Positions 33,302-41,813 of a stretch of DNA of 64,000 nucleotides are shown one piece after another. A program made the position numbers and the translations under genes. The DNA is from JARLGU01 sp036504535 (GTDB lineage: Bacteria > Armatimonadota > Armatimonadia > Armatimonadales > Capsulimonadaceae), in the NCBI GenBank assembly GCA_036504535.1, contig DASXUY010000040.1, positions 620,001-684,000 of the forward strand, given 5' to 3'. The stretch's first letter is position 1. Each line of letters begins with the position of its first letter. The notes beneath the pieces were generated by a model. That model saw only the letters and a program-made list of their open reading frames with translations. It did not search any database and was not told where the DNA came from.

Positions 33302-34807
33302 TTAACCCCGAAACCGCTCTATAAGTTCACCCAACGTGTCCGCACGAGCCATACGATCAAGACCTTCTGCCACGAGCGCTGGTGTGAGGAAAGGGTCAAG
33401 ATCGGCCACCCACGATTCGGCATCCGTTCGCAGGACAACCTGACTCCAGCCAGCGTTGCCGACACTCCCACCGAACTTGGAGACCAATGCGCCACGGATA
33501 GCTGCGCGCGTATTGGTAGGCGGAACAGTCATCGCCTTGTCTATCGCCGCATTATCCACGATCCGAACCATCTCACCAGCGTCGACGAGGGCCGCATACA
33601 GCCCTTCGTCGGGGTCGATATCGCAGTACGCGAGGTCCAGCGCTTGCAGCCGGTAGTCGTCCCACGGCTCGCCATCGGCGGCAACATAATCGTCGATCAG
33701 GCTCTTCTTCGCCACCCAGTCGAGCTTTCCGCTCAACTGCATAGGGTCGGCGTCCAGCGCATCGAGCGTCGACGCCCATTCGCCCAACACCCAGTCGGTG
33801 TCCCCACCACGGCCCGCAAACTCAATGCGCGCCTGATCGAGAAAGACTCGCTGCACATCGGTCGCTTTCATTCGCCGGTTGTTGGAGAGCGGGACGCACC
33901 ACTCGTACGCACTATCGCGCGAGATTTCCTTAATTGACTTTACCGGGTCATACAGCTTGATATTCGTCGGGAACCACCCCGCATCAATCAGCTCTGTGAC
34001 CAACAAAAGCGTCCCGATTTTAAGCGCCGTAGCATATTCGGACAGGTTTGCGTCGCCCGCAATCACATGCAATCTTCGCCACTTGTGCGGGTCGGCGTGC
34101 GGCTCATCGCGCGTATTAACCAAAGGGCGGCGATGGAGCGTGTCTACCGATGCCTCCTCAGTGAAGAAGTCTGCCCTTTGCGATAGCTGATAAGTACCGG
34201 ACTTCCCACGCGGCTCTATACCCACTTTGCCAGCGCCAGTGTATATAATCCGCGTCACAAGAAACGGAACCAACGCGCCGATGACCTCACCGAACGGCCT
34301 GGCGCGTCCCATAAGATAGTTTTCGTGCGTCCCGTACGAGCTACCGTGAAAGTCGGTGTTGTTCTTGTAGATTTTAACGGCTGCCCCGATCTCGGCTTCG
34401 CGGCGGCGGGCACATTCAAGAACAATCCGTTCGCCGGCCTTGTCGTGAGCGACCATATCCGCCAGTGTGGCGCATTCCGGAGTGGAATACTCCGGATGGC
34501 CGTGATCGTTATATAACCGCGCCCCGTTCACGAGCACATGGTCCGCGCGCTCCTCTTCGACCGGCAGCGGCGGCGCGGACGGGTCGTCGAATTTCGCGTC
34601 GTCGGGATCGTACTTCAGGCGCCGGGCATGGAATCCACGCTGATCGTTACGTGGATCCTCACCCCGGTAAAACCATGGCGACGCGAACGTCCCGCAGTAC
34701 GCGTTGACAACGGCTCGGCTCTCGGCAACCAGATCCGCCGCGCCTTTACCCTCGACGTGTATTCCGTATTCCGTTTCAATCCCGTAAAGCGCCAACCTAT
34801 ATGACAC
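33302..34807 (-). CDS. dop: Dop-type depupylase (carboxylate-amine ligase fold)
   Basis: Member of the PafA/Dop family of glutamine-synthetase-like enzymes. In Dop proteins the fold removes the tail from targets or deamidates it. The Dop type is chosen because of GARLYNDHGHPEYSTPEC and the long insert (about residues 38-75) that precedes it, which PafA lacks. Nucleotide-site motifs are GIETEYGIH near the start, YKNNTDFHGSSYGTHENYL, and NTRDEPHADPHKWRRLHVI. It has 501 residues, normal for Dop. It starts with GTG 34807, overlapping the end of arc by 11 bases; TTG 34795 is an alternative. The tail protein already ends in Glu, so the main work expected is removal of the tag. Confidence 0.9.
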   Translation of the reverse strand: MSYRLALYGIETEYGIHVEGKGAADLVAESRAVVNAYCGTFASPWFYRGEDPRNDQRGFHARRLKYDPDDAKFDDPSAPPLPVEEERADHVLVNGARLYNDHGHPEYSTPECATLADMVAHDKAGERIVLECARRREAEIGAAVKIYKNNTDFHGSSYGTHENYLMGRARPFGEVIGALVPFLVTRIIYTGAGKVGIEPRGKSGTYQLSQRADFFTEEASVDTLHRRPLVNTRDEPHADPHKWRRLHVIAGDANLSEYATALKIGTLLLVTELIDAGWFPTNIKLYDPVKSIKEISRDSAYEWCVPLSNNRRMKATDVQRVFLDQARIEFAGRGGDTDWVLGEWASTLDALDADPMQLSGKLDWVAKKSLIDDYVAADGEPWDDYRLQALDLAYCDIDPDEGLYAALVDAGEMVRIVDNAAIDKAMTVPPTNTRAAIRGALVSKFGGSVGNAGWSQVVLRTDAESWVADLDPFLTPALVAEGLDRMARADTLGELIERFRG

Positions 34808-36509
34808 CCTTGCGTATCGGCTTCTCGCCGCGCTTTGGATTGATTGGCTTCAAGCTAACGACGTTTTCGGGTTCGTAGTCGAGCAACTTTAGCCAGTCTT
34901 CAAGGTTGTCTGATTTCGGAAAGATTTCGTTTTCCTTGTACTCAGTTCGAATTGCCCGCTCGACATCTTCCCACGAAACACCTTCTTTCGTGCTCTTGAC
35001 ATCGATGCTGCGCTTGATCGCGAAGTCCTTTGCACGTTCGACCACCGACGTCAAAAGTGCGCCACTTACAAGATCCCGCCAATGGAGTGTGTCGACTCCG
35101 CCGTTGCGCAAGTACACCTGGATAAATTCGGTGTCGGGCGATTTGCGCCAGATGAATTCGGCAGCCTGCTCCACGAGATACTCGCGAGCCTGGCGGTCCC
35201 CACCCTTTTCTTCCACCAGCCGGTAGTCCAGTGGCAGCTTGTCGTGCAGGTAGATGCCAAGGATATCCTGTGTCGCCTTACGGTCGGGCCGCACGATTTT
35301 TACCTTGCGGTCGATCCGTTCAGGCCGAAGGATAGCCGGGTCGATATAGTCAGGTCGGTTCGACGTAAGCATCACGACAACGTTCTCTAGGCTTACGAGG
35401 CCGTCCATCTCCGCACAGAACTGTGGGACAACCGTGTTACTGATGTTCGTAAACCGGCCAGATGAACGAGTACGCAGAATGGACTCGGCTTCATCGATAA
35501 AGATGAAAACCAGGTAGCCTTCCTTTGCCTTTTCACGCGCGGTTGAGAAGATCTCGCGAACCTGTCGCTCACTCTCACCAAGCCACATGTTGAGGATCTT
35601 GGGGCCGTTGATGTACATGAAGTACTCTTTGACGTCCTTCTTGGTCCTCTGCTTATATTCCTGCGTAAGGTTGTACGCAGTTGCCTTGCCAATCAGAGTC
35701 TTGCCACAGCCTGGAGGGCCGTAGAGCAGAATTCCCTTCATCGGGCGCTTGCCAAATCGTTCGTAAAGCTCGGGGTAGAGTAGCGGCAGTTCGATAGAAT
35801 CGCGTATGACCCCTATCGCCTCTTCTTGCCCGCCGACCTGATCCCACGTGATCGGCGCAATGGATTCCAGGAAGAAATCCTTGCCGTCCTTGCGCTGGAA
35901 GGTCTCTAGCGCGACACGGAAGTTCGGCTCCATCCGGACTTCCTGACCCTCTTTAAGGGAGTCCTCTGCGATGTTGGCGCCGCGAAGCACAACGCGAGTG
36001 TTCGCCCCTTGCGCATCGCCGCCGACGCGTAGCCGTCCGCCATCAAGAACTTCGGCGATCTTCACGACGGGTCCGTTTTGCGCCGGGCCAAGTTCGCCGA
36101 CAATCGCGTACGCCTCGTTCACCTTGACGCGTGTTCCAGCGCGAAGGGTGTCGGGATCCACATTGGGGTCCACGTTGGTGTAAAAGTCGTTGTCGCCCAG
36201 CGCGATATTAGCGGTGCCATCTTCGTTCTTGGAGAGAAAAACAGCTATCCGGTTTGCAGGTTTGGTCAGCTTCGTGTACGCATCATCATACTTGGCGATC
36301 ATCTCCTGCGCTTCTTGCTGCTGCTTTTCGTCCACTTCGAGCTGCTGGCGAAGCAGCAGGAGGTATTGCAGCTTGGGGTCGTCGGGTTCGGTCTCGCGCA
36401 GCAATTCGTCGACCACCGCGATTGCGCTCAAAGTCGCCCCAGAGCCACGGTTTCGTCCTATCACATCACTCAGCCGAGAGTCATTCTGGTTTTTTCGTCC
36501 GTCAGCCAT
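34797..36509 (-). CDS. Proteasomal AAA+ ATPase (ARC/Mpa)
   Basis: Hexameric unfoldase that threads tagged proteins into the 20S core. From ATG 36509 (AGGAAAG upstream) it has 570 residues: a predicted coiled coil near residues 45-85, OB-fold domains (about 90-215), Walker A GPPGCGKT (264-271), Walker B FIFIDE (335-340) and the sensor NRPDYIDPAI with arginine fingers RPERIDR. A 31-residue upstream extension of the frame is rejected. The C-terminus is KPIRKGVI: the Gly-Gln-Tyr-Leu tail that docks Mycobacterium Mpa into the alpha ring, or any HbYX motif, is absent. Gate opening must then involve another surface. First gene of the operon. Confidence 0.93.
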   Translation of the reverse strand: MADGRKNQNDSRLSDVIGRNRGSGATLSAIAVVDELLRETEPDDPKLQYLLLLRQQLEVDEKQQQEAQEMIAKYDDAYTKLTKPANRIAVFLSKNEDGTANIALGDNDFYTNVDPNVDPDTLRAGTRVKVNEAYAIVGELGPAQNGPVVKIAEVLDGGRLRVGGDAQGANTRVVLRGANIAEDSLKEGQEVRMEPNFRVALETFQRKDGKDFFLESIAPITWDQVGGQEEAIGVIRDSIELPLLYPELYERFGKRPMKGILLYGPPGCGKTLIGKATAYNLTQEYKQRTKKDVKEYFMYINGPKILNMWLGESERQVREIFSTAREKAKEGYLVFIFIDEAESILRTRSSGRFTNISNTVVPQFCAEMDGLVSLENVVVMLTSNRPDYIDPAILRPERIDRKVKIVRPDRKATQDILGIYLHDKLPLDYRLVEEKGGDRQAREYLVEQAAEFIWRKSPDTEFIQVYLRNGGVDTLHWRDLVSGALLTSVVERAKDFAIKRSIDVKSTKEGVSWEDVERAIRTEYKENEIFPKSDNLEDWLKLLDYEPENVVSLKPINPKRGEKPIRKGVI

Positions 36510-36836
36510 TGTATTTCTAACTTTCCTATGAACCAAGCCAGTTCGCAAATCTGCTGCAGCGTCAGCCAAGCAAATCCAGGCGCAATGCCAAATTATACCC
36601 ATCCACCGTTATGCGCAAGCGAGAATACCGTCCTGTGACGAATGCGGGAATATGCGCAGAGGCAGGTAGGAGGCCGGTGGCAAATCCCACGGCAACTACA
36701 ACGTATGTAATGTTAAACGGTACCACGCTATATGAAGTTCCCGCGATACAAAGCTGACAAAGCCGCTCCCGTGTTCGCAGCCATATGGCAACGAATTCGG
36801 CAGCGGCTTGGAAGTGCTGACTTGGGCGAGAATCAG

Positions 36837-39311
36837 CTAATGATCGGGTCGAACGAGACGCCCTTCCGACGGTGGGACAGCGGGAATGACGTTCGGGGAC
36901 TCGTCCACGATATCTGTTTCCAGTAGCGTGGAGCGTTTGGAAATGCGGATAGCGTAGCCAAGCAGAGCAATCATCGTCGCGCACACCAGCACTCGTGTCC
37001 AAAGCGGTATGTCGGTCACAATAATGCCTGCGATCAGCACCGCGACGAGGTTCATCACCTTAATGAGAGGATTCAACGCCGGACCAGCTGTGTCCTTGAA
37101 CGGGTCGCCTACCGTGTCACCAATGACGCCAGCTTTATGAGCATCGCTGCCCTTGCCGCCGAGCATACCGTCCTCGATCTTCTTCTTCGCGTTGTCCCAC
37201 GCGCCGCCGCTGTTGGCAAGAAGCACTGCCAGAAGCTGTCCAGATACGATAGCCCCAGCAAGATATCCTCCCAAAGCCGATGGTCCAAGAGCGAAGCCGA
37301 CCAGGATTGGCAAGGCGGTTCCAAGGATGCCAGGGCCGAGAAGTTCACGCTGTGCCGCCGCCGTCACGATACTGACACACCGAGCATAGTCGGGCTTATC
37401 CTGGTATGTCATGATCCCAGGCTTTTCGCGGAACTGGCGACGAACCTCCATCACTAGCTCAGACGCGGCGCGTGAGACAGCGTTAATGGCGAATGACGAG
37501 AACAGGAACGGTGCGGCAGCCCCAATGAGCAAGCCGATGAACACAATTGGCTGGTCCAGCGGCAAACCCGTAAGGCGGGTTTCGCTGACGAAGCTTCTGA
37601 ATAACGCCACTGCCGCAATGACGGCCGTCGCTATGGCGAAACCCTTTGTGAGCGCCTTCGTCGTGTTGCCGGCCGCGTCGAGCTTGGCGACAATATGGTC
37701 TCCCGTCGCCCGAACATCGTCTACCCGGTTTCCGCCGTCGATGTGCTTCAGCGCACCGGACATCTCGAAAATACCGTTGGCATTGTCGGAAATCGGGCCG
37801 AACGTGTCCATCGCGAGCACGTATCCCGTCGTGGTAAGCAGCCCGAGCCCGGACAGAGCAATCCCGTACGCTATCACGAGCGGCTGATCGGGATAGAGCA
37901 TCACAGATGCCACGAACGTCATCGCAATTGCAATCGCTCCCCAAGTTGCACTCTCAAGCCCGAGAGAAAACCCGGAAAGGATGAGCGTCGCTGGCCCAGT
38001 CCTGGCGCTCATCGCGACCTCGGTCACCGGCGCTTTGTCAGTACCTGTATAGTATTCGGTCAGCCGGCTAATCGCTATGGCCAGCACCACTCCAAGAAGC
38101 GTTGACACGAAGAACCGCCAGAGCTCAAAATGCACAGTCCCCGTGACCACAGCGGCTGCGCCCGTTCCTGTCACGATGGGGACGGTGACTCCGCCCTGCC
38201 AACCGGGAAGGAGGTACGTCACTGCCCCGAAGCCGACAACAGCGACCAGTGCCGTTACCCAAAGGCCTCGATTGATGATGTCCAGCGGGTCGACATCGAG
38301 GTTATCGGTCCCTTTCACCGACGCAATGCCGACTATCGACGCCAAAATACCAATCGCGTGCACAAGCATCGGAAATAGGATCAGCGCCAGAGCGGTCGGC
38401 CCGGTAATCCCCAGCCCTCCGTGAGCAACGGGTGCCGTAAAGGTGGCGCCGAGGATAATCGTGGCAACCAAAGTCACTTCGTAGCTCTCGAAAACGTCGG
38501 CTGCCATTCCAGCGCAGTCGCCAACGTTATCGCCGACGTTATCAGCAATTGTGGCCGGATTTCGCGGGTCATCCTCGGGGATGCTGTTCTCTACCTTACC
38601 TACAAGGTCTGCGCCAACGTCAGCTGCTTTCGTGAATATTCCACCGCCAACACGCATGAACAGCGCCGCAAGGCTTCCTCCAAACCCAAAGCCCAGCAGC
38701 ACTTTCGCCGCCTCAGCCTTGAAGATGAAGAAGATAATGACAGCGCCAAGCATTCCGAGACCGACTGTCATCAAACCGGCAACGGCTCCAGAGCGGAACG
38801 CCGCTTCAAGCGCCAACTTGTATGAATGCAGCGCCGCGTTCGCCGTCCTCTGGTTGCCAGCGGTCGCCATATTCATTCCGAGATAACCAGCCGTATAGGA
38901 ACACAAAACGCCAAAGATAAACGCAACAGCCACGCCGATAGCGATTGCCTGCGTGTAACCAGCCTGGTTAACGAAGAGGAAATAGAGGAGAATGCAAAGC
39001 ATTCCCACAAGCGGTAACATCGCCTTGACTTGCTTGGCGAGATATGCTTGAGCACCATCCCGTATCGCCTGCCCCACCGCTTGCATCGCTGCGGTGCCTG
39101 GGGAAAGGGCCATCACTTTGGCGCGCAATCCGAAACCGTAAATAATTGAAATCAACGCTGAGGCTAAAACAAAAAACAGAGGCGTGTACGCCTCTGGGCC
39201 AAATGGAATTGTCACACCCTCGCCAGCTTGAGCCATTGATGGGCGTGATAGAAAGACAAGGAGCGCAAACACGCTGCATAGGATGTTGCGTAGCGACTTT
39301 GTGACGATCAA
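36837..39311 (-). CDS. hppA: Membrane-bound proton-pumping pyrophosphatase, potassium-independent type
   Basis: Couples hydrolysis of pyrophosphate to ion pumping across the membrane. It has the substrate motif DVGADLVGKVE, then DDPRNPATIADNVGDNVGDCAG and a second acidic site near the end (KAGVIGDTVGDPFKDTAGPA). The residue that marks cation dependence is Lys (GNTTKA), typical of potassium-independent H+-PPases; potassium-dependent ones have Ala there. About 824 residues, 16 or so membrane helices, plus a cleavable-looking N-terminal signal. The longest frame starts at 39335, but TTG 39311 with GGAGGTGAT is a far better start. It is a monocistronic unit with a consensus promoter, next to the complex I operon. 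Confidence 0.92.
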   Translation of the reverse strand: MIVTKSLRNILCSVFALLVFLSRPSMAQAGEGVTIPFGPEAYTPLFFVLASALISIIYGFGLRAKVMALSPGTAAMQAVGQAIRDGAQAYLAKQVKAMLPLVGMLCILLYFLFVNQAGYTQAIAIGVAVAFIFGVLCSYTAGYLGMNMATAGNQRTANAALHSYKLALEAAFRSGAVAGLMTVGLGMLGAVIIFFIFKAEAAKVLLGFGFGGSLAALFMRVGGGIFTKAADVGADLVGKVENSIPEDDPRNPATIADNVGDNVGDCAGMAADVFESYEVTLVATIILGATFTAPVAHGGLGITGPTALALILFPMLVHAIGILASIVGIASVKGTDNLDVDPLDIINRGLWVTALVAVVGFGAVTYLLPGWQGGVTVPIVTGTGAAAVVTGTVHFELWRFFVSTLLGVVLAIAISRLTEYYTGTDKAPVTEVAMSARTGPATLILSGFSLGLESATWGAIAIAMTFVASVMLYPDQPLVIAYGIALSGLGLLTTTGYVLAMDTFGPISDNANGIFEMSGALKHIDGGNRVDDVRATGDHIVAKLDAAGNTTKALTKGFAIATAVIAAVALFRSFVSETRLTGLPLDQPIVFIGLLIGAAAPFLFSSFAINAVSRAASELVMEVRRQFREKPGIMTYQDKPDYARCVSIVTAAAQRELLGPGILGTALPILVGFALGPSALGGYLAGAIVSGQLLAVLLANSGGAWDNAKKKIEDGMLGGKGSDAHKAGVIGDTVGDPFKDTAGPALNPLIKVMNLVAVLIAGIIVTDIPLWTRVLVCATMIALLGYAIRISKRSTLLETDIVDESPNVIPAVPPSEGRLVRPDH

Positions 39312-39370
39312 ACCGATCACCTCCGAATTCGACATTGAACCCCGGCAATAGCAGCAACGTACTTTCGGTA

Positions 39371-39399
39371 ATTATAGATAATTCCATCCACATTGTCAA
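39371..39399 (-). promoter_or_regulatory. Promoter of hppA
   Basis: TTGACA (39394-39399), 17-base spacer, TATAAT (39371-39376) on the minus strand: an exact consensus promoter about 60 bases before the start. Confidence 0.92.
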
Positions 39400-39514
39400 A
39401 CGATATTTCAATACGGATATCGGACGGTGAATTTCTTAATTTGAGGAACGATCCGTATGCCCAGGGCCGGTGAAGTCAACTCGAACTGCATGTAAGGTGT
39501 GATACAATGGATGA

Positions 39515-40030
39515 ATGCGAATACCCTATTTAGCACCGCTTTCAATCACGATTTTGGCATCCCTTTCCACTCTGCCTGCCGTCGCCGCAGATTCCTCGCT
39601 TCCGAACTTTGCCCAGGTCGCGCCCGGCCTCTACAGAGGCGCTGCACCAACCCCAGCTGGCCTTGCTAAGGTGAAATCGATGGGCGTAGCGACTGTCATT
39701 GACCTACGAATAGCACCGAAAACCGTAGCCAAGGAACGCGCCGAAGTCGCCAAACTTGGAATGACGTTCGTCAACTTGCCAATGGGATCCGCCCCTCCCA
39801 CACAAAAGCAAGTCACGACTTTCTTGGCGCTTGTAAACGCGGCTGGCGATAAGCCGGTCTTCGTTCACTGTCAGCATGGCGCAGACCGGACCGGCTGCAT
39901 GATGGGCATTTACCGCGTCACCCACGATAAATGGTCGTACGCAAAAGCCTACAGCGAAATGCGCCACTACGGCTTCAAGCCCTACTACACTGACCTTGCC
40001 AATGCGGTCAAAAAGCGAAGCGCATCGTAA
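39515..40030 (+). CDS. Secreted dual-specificity (tyrosine) phosphatase-like protein
   Basis: 171 residues with a signal peptide to about residue 25 (PAVAADS). The C-X5-R signature loop is complete (HCQHGADRTG), with the general acid Asp expected in the loop before it (VIDLRI or MGSAPPT region, not certain). An N-terminal VAPGLYRGAAPTPAGLAKVKS is typical of the family that includes eukaryotic-like DSPs and phytase-like proteins. The protein is presumably exported, so its substrate would lie outside the cytoplasm. No clear ribosome site is seen before ATG 39515. It ends in a bidirectional terminator shared with nuoN. Confidence 0.82.
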   Translation: MRIPYLAPLSITILASLSTLPAVAADSSLPNFAQVAPGLYRGAAPTPAGLAKVKSMGVATVIDLRIAPKTVAKERAEVAKLGMTFVNLPMGSAPPTQKQVTTFLALVNAAGDKPVFVHCQHGADRTGCMMGIYRVTHDKWSYAKAYSEMRHYGFKPYYTDLANAVKKRSAS

Positions 40031-40069
40031 TACTTCCTCGAGGATCCCCTGACCACTCTAGATCAAAAA

Positions 40070-40098
40070 GGGCGGCTTCCACTCACTGGAAGCCGCCC
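40070..40098. terminator. Bidirectional terminator, phosphatase and nuo operon
   Basis: Perfect 12 bp stem (GGGCGGCTTCCA 40070-40081, TGGAAGCCGCCC 40087-40098) with a 5-base loop. On the minus strand it is followed by CTTTTTG and on plus by TGTATTTG. It ends the nuo operon on the minus strand. Confidence 0.92.
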
Positions 40099-40138
40099 TG
40101 TATTTGTTCGTCTATCGCTGCCATCAACCATTGCCGTC

Positions 40139-41755
40139 CTACGGGGCTGGAGGGTTAACTGCAAGTGCTGCCACAGGATGCATCGGCGGCGCATCAGACG
40201 GCGCTGCTGGGGCTGCCCAGGAGACGACGCCCGTCACGGTACGATCCGACGCTGCAAACGTCGTCATAATCGGGCCGGCAAAGATGAAGAGCAGAAGGGT
40301 CACGGCCGCCGACAGGACTATAGCAACGCCGTTCCCCGAGGACCACGAGAGAGTCTCGACCGGCTTGTCTTCAGGCTGCATCCACATCTTCACCACTACC
40401 ATCAAGTAATAGTAAACACCCACGACGCTGGCCAAAAGCCCCAAGATCGCAAGCCCACTGTTGCCTGACTGCACTGCCGCAGTAAAGAGATAGAGCTTTC
40501 CAAAGAAGCCCGCTGCCGGCGGAATGCCCGCAAGCGAGAACATAAAGATACTCATCAACACCGCTGCAAACGGATGCTTGTATCCGAGGCCACGGAAATC
40601 GTTGATTGCAGTTCGCTCCTCGCCCGCCTTCGATATCAGCATAACGATGCCAAATGCACCGAGGTTCATGAAAGTGTAGACGAGAAGATAGAACAATACA
40701 GCAGCACGACCAGCTTCATTATTCGCCAGCACACCGACAAGCAGGTAGCCTGCGTGAGCAACGCTTGAGTAAGCGAGCAGCCGCTTGATATCTGTTTGCC
40801 ACAAAGCGACAACGTTCCCGACGATCATGGTGATCGCTGCGAACCCCCAAAGAACAGCGTTCAGCGCCTGGTGAGCTATCCCCAGTTGCGCCAACACCTG
40901 CGGCGTGATCGATGGGTTGTGGAGATCGATTTGTAGGAACGTCTCGGCTACACGTATCAACACTGCAAATGCACCCGCTTTTGCGGCGGCGGACATGAAA
41001 GCTGTGACCGATGTAGGCGCACCCTGATAGACGTCGGGGCTCCAGACATGAAACGGCGCGATCGCGGCTTTAAAGAACAGCCCCACGAGCAGCAGTGCCA
41101 ACCCAGCGATGATGTAGGCGTTGAAGCCGTGCGTCATCACCACTCCAGCGATTTTGTCCAGCTGCGTAGTCGGCAACGCGGTTCCGGTAACGCTTGTAAG
41201 CAATCCAGTTCCGCCGTAAATGAGAGCAATTCCGTAGAGGAAGAATGCTGACGAAAACGCACCAAGAAGAAGGTACTTAATCGCCGCCTCTTCCGACTTC
41301 GTTTCTGTACGTGCAAAGCCAGCCAGCACATAAAGCGCAATCGACAGGATTTCCAGACCGATAAAGATGAGAATCAGCTCTTTTGCCGACGCCATCAGCA
41401 TTGCGCCACTTGTCGAAAACAGCAGGAGGGCGTAGTATTCGCCGTAGTTGATGTTCTTCTGCTGAATATACTTATCGGAAAGCAGAACGCCAAGTCCAGC
41501 CACGATGAGCAAAATGTACTGGAAAAGCAGCGAAAATCGGTCACCCGAGACGGTATCACCGAATCCGCTTGCGTTCAACGGCCAGAGGTGACCGGTGAGA
41601 AACGACGCACCAATAACGCCCAACAGGCTCAAGCCCACTAGCGGGCCCTTACGATCCGGTTTCAGGAAGAGGTCGACGAGCAATACGATTATGCCCGTTA
41701 GCGCAATCACGAGAACCGGCGCTATTGATAAAAAGTCGGTAGCGGTAAGCAGCAT
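40139..41755 (-). CDS. nuoN: NADH-quinone oxidoreductase subunit N
   Basis: Antiporter-like subunit of the membrane arm of complex I, one of the three proton-pumping modules. 538 residues with 14 helices; conserved Lys/Glu in LILIFIGLEILSIALYVLAG and KAAIAPFHVWSPDVYQGAPT, and LLAYSSVAHAGYLLVG. It is last in the operon and ends 41 bases before the terminator. Length and order are normal. Confidence 0.95.
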   Translation of the reverse strand: MLLTATDFLSIAPVLVIALTGIIVLLVDLFLKPDRKGPLVGLSLLGVIGASFLTGHLWPLNASGFGDTVSGDRFSLLFQYILLIVAGLGVLLSDKYIQQKNINYGEYYALLLFSTSGAMLMASAKELILIFIGLEILSIALYVLAGFARTETKSEEAAIKYLLLGAFSSAFFLYGIALIYGGTGLLTSVTGTALPTTQLDKIAGVVMTHGFNAYIIAGLALLLVGLFFKAAIAPFHVWSPDVYQGAPTSVTAFMSAAAKAGAFAVLIRVAETFLQIDLHNPSITPQVLAQLGIAHQALNAVLWGFAAITMIVGNVVALWQTDIKRLLAYSSVAHAGYLLVGVLANNEAGRAAVLFYLLVYTFMNLGAFGIVMLISKAGEERTAINDFRGLGYKHPFAAVLMSIFMFSLAGIPPAAGFFGKLYLFTAAVQSGNSGLAILGLLASVVGVYYYLMVVVKMWMQPEDKPVETLSWSSGNGVAIVLSAAVTLLLFIFAGPIMTTFAASDRTVTGVVSWAAPAAPSDAPPMHPVAALAVNPPAP

Positions 41756-41813
41756 TTTGTACTCTTAATCCCCAGTCCCATTCACGAGCGCACAAAGCTC
41801 GGGGACACTAATC

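Noticed and set aside
33302..34807. Alternative reading of dop as the PafA ligase.
   Set aside because: The insert before GARLYNDHGHPEY and the DHxHPEYSxPEC form are typical of Dop; PafA lacks this insert.
36562..37002. Minus-strand frame between arc and hppA.
   Set aside because: It overlaps hppA in another frame and has no ribosome site. The 327-base gap between arc and hppA start and stop codons holds no convincing gene.
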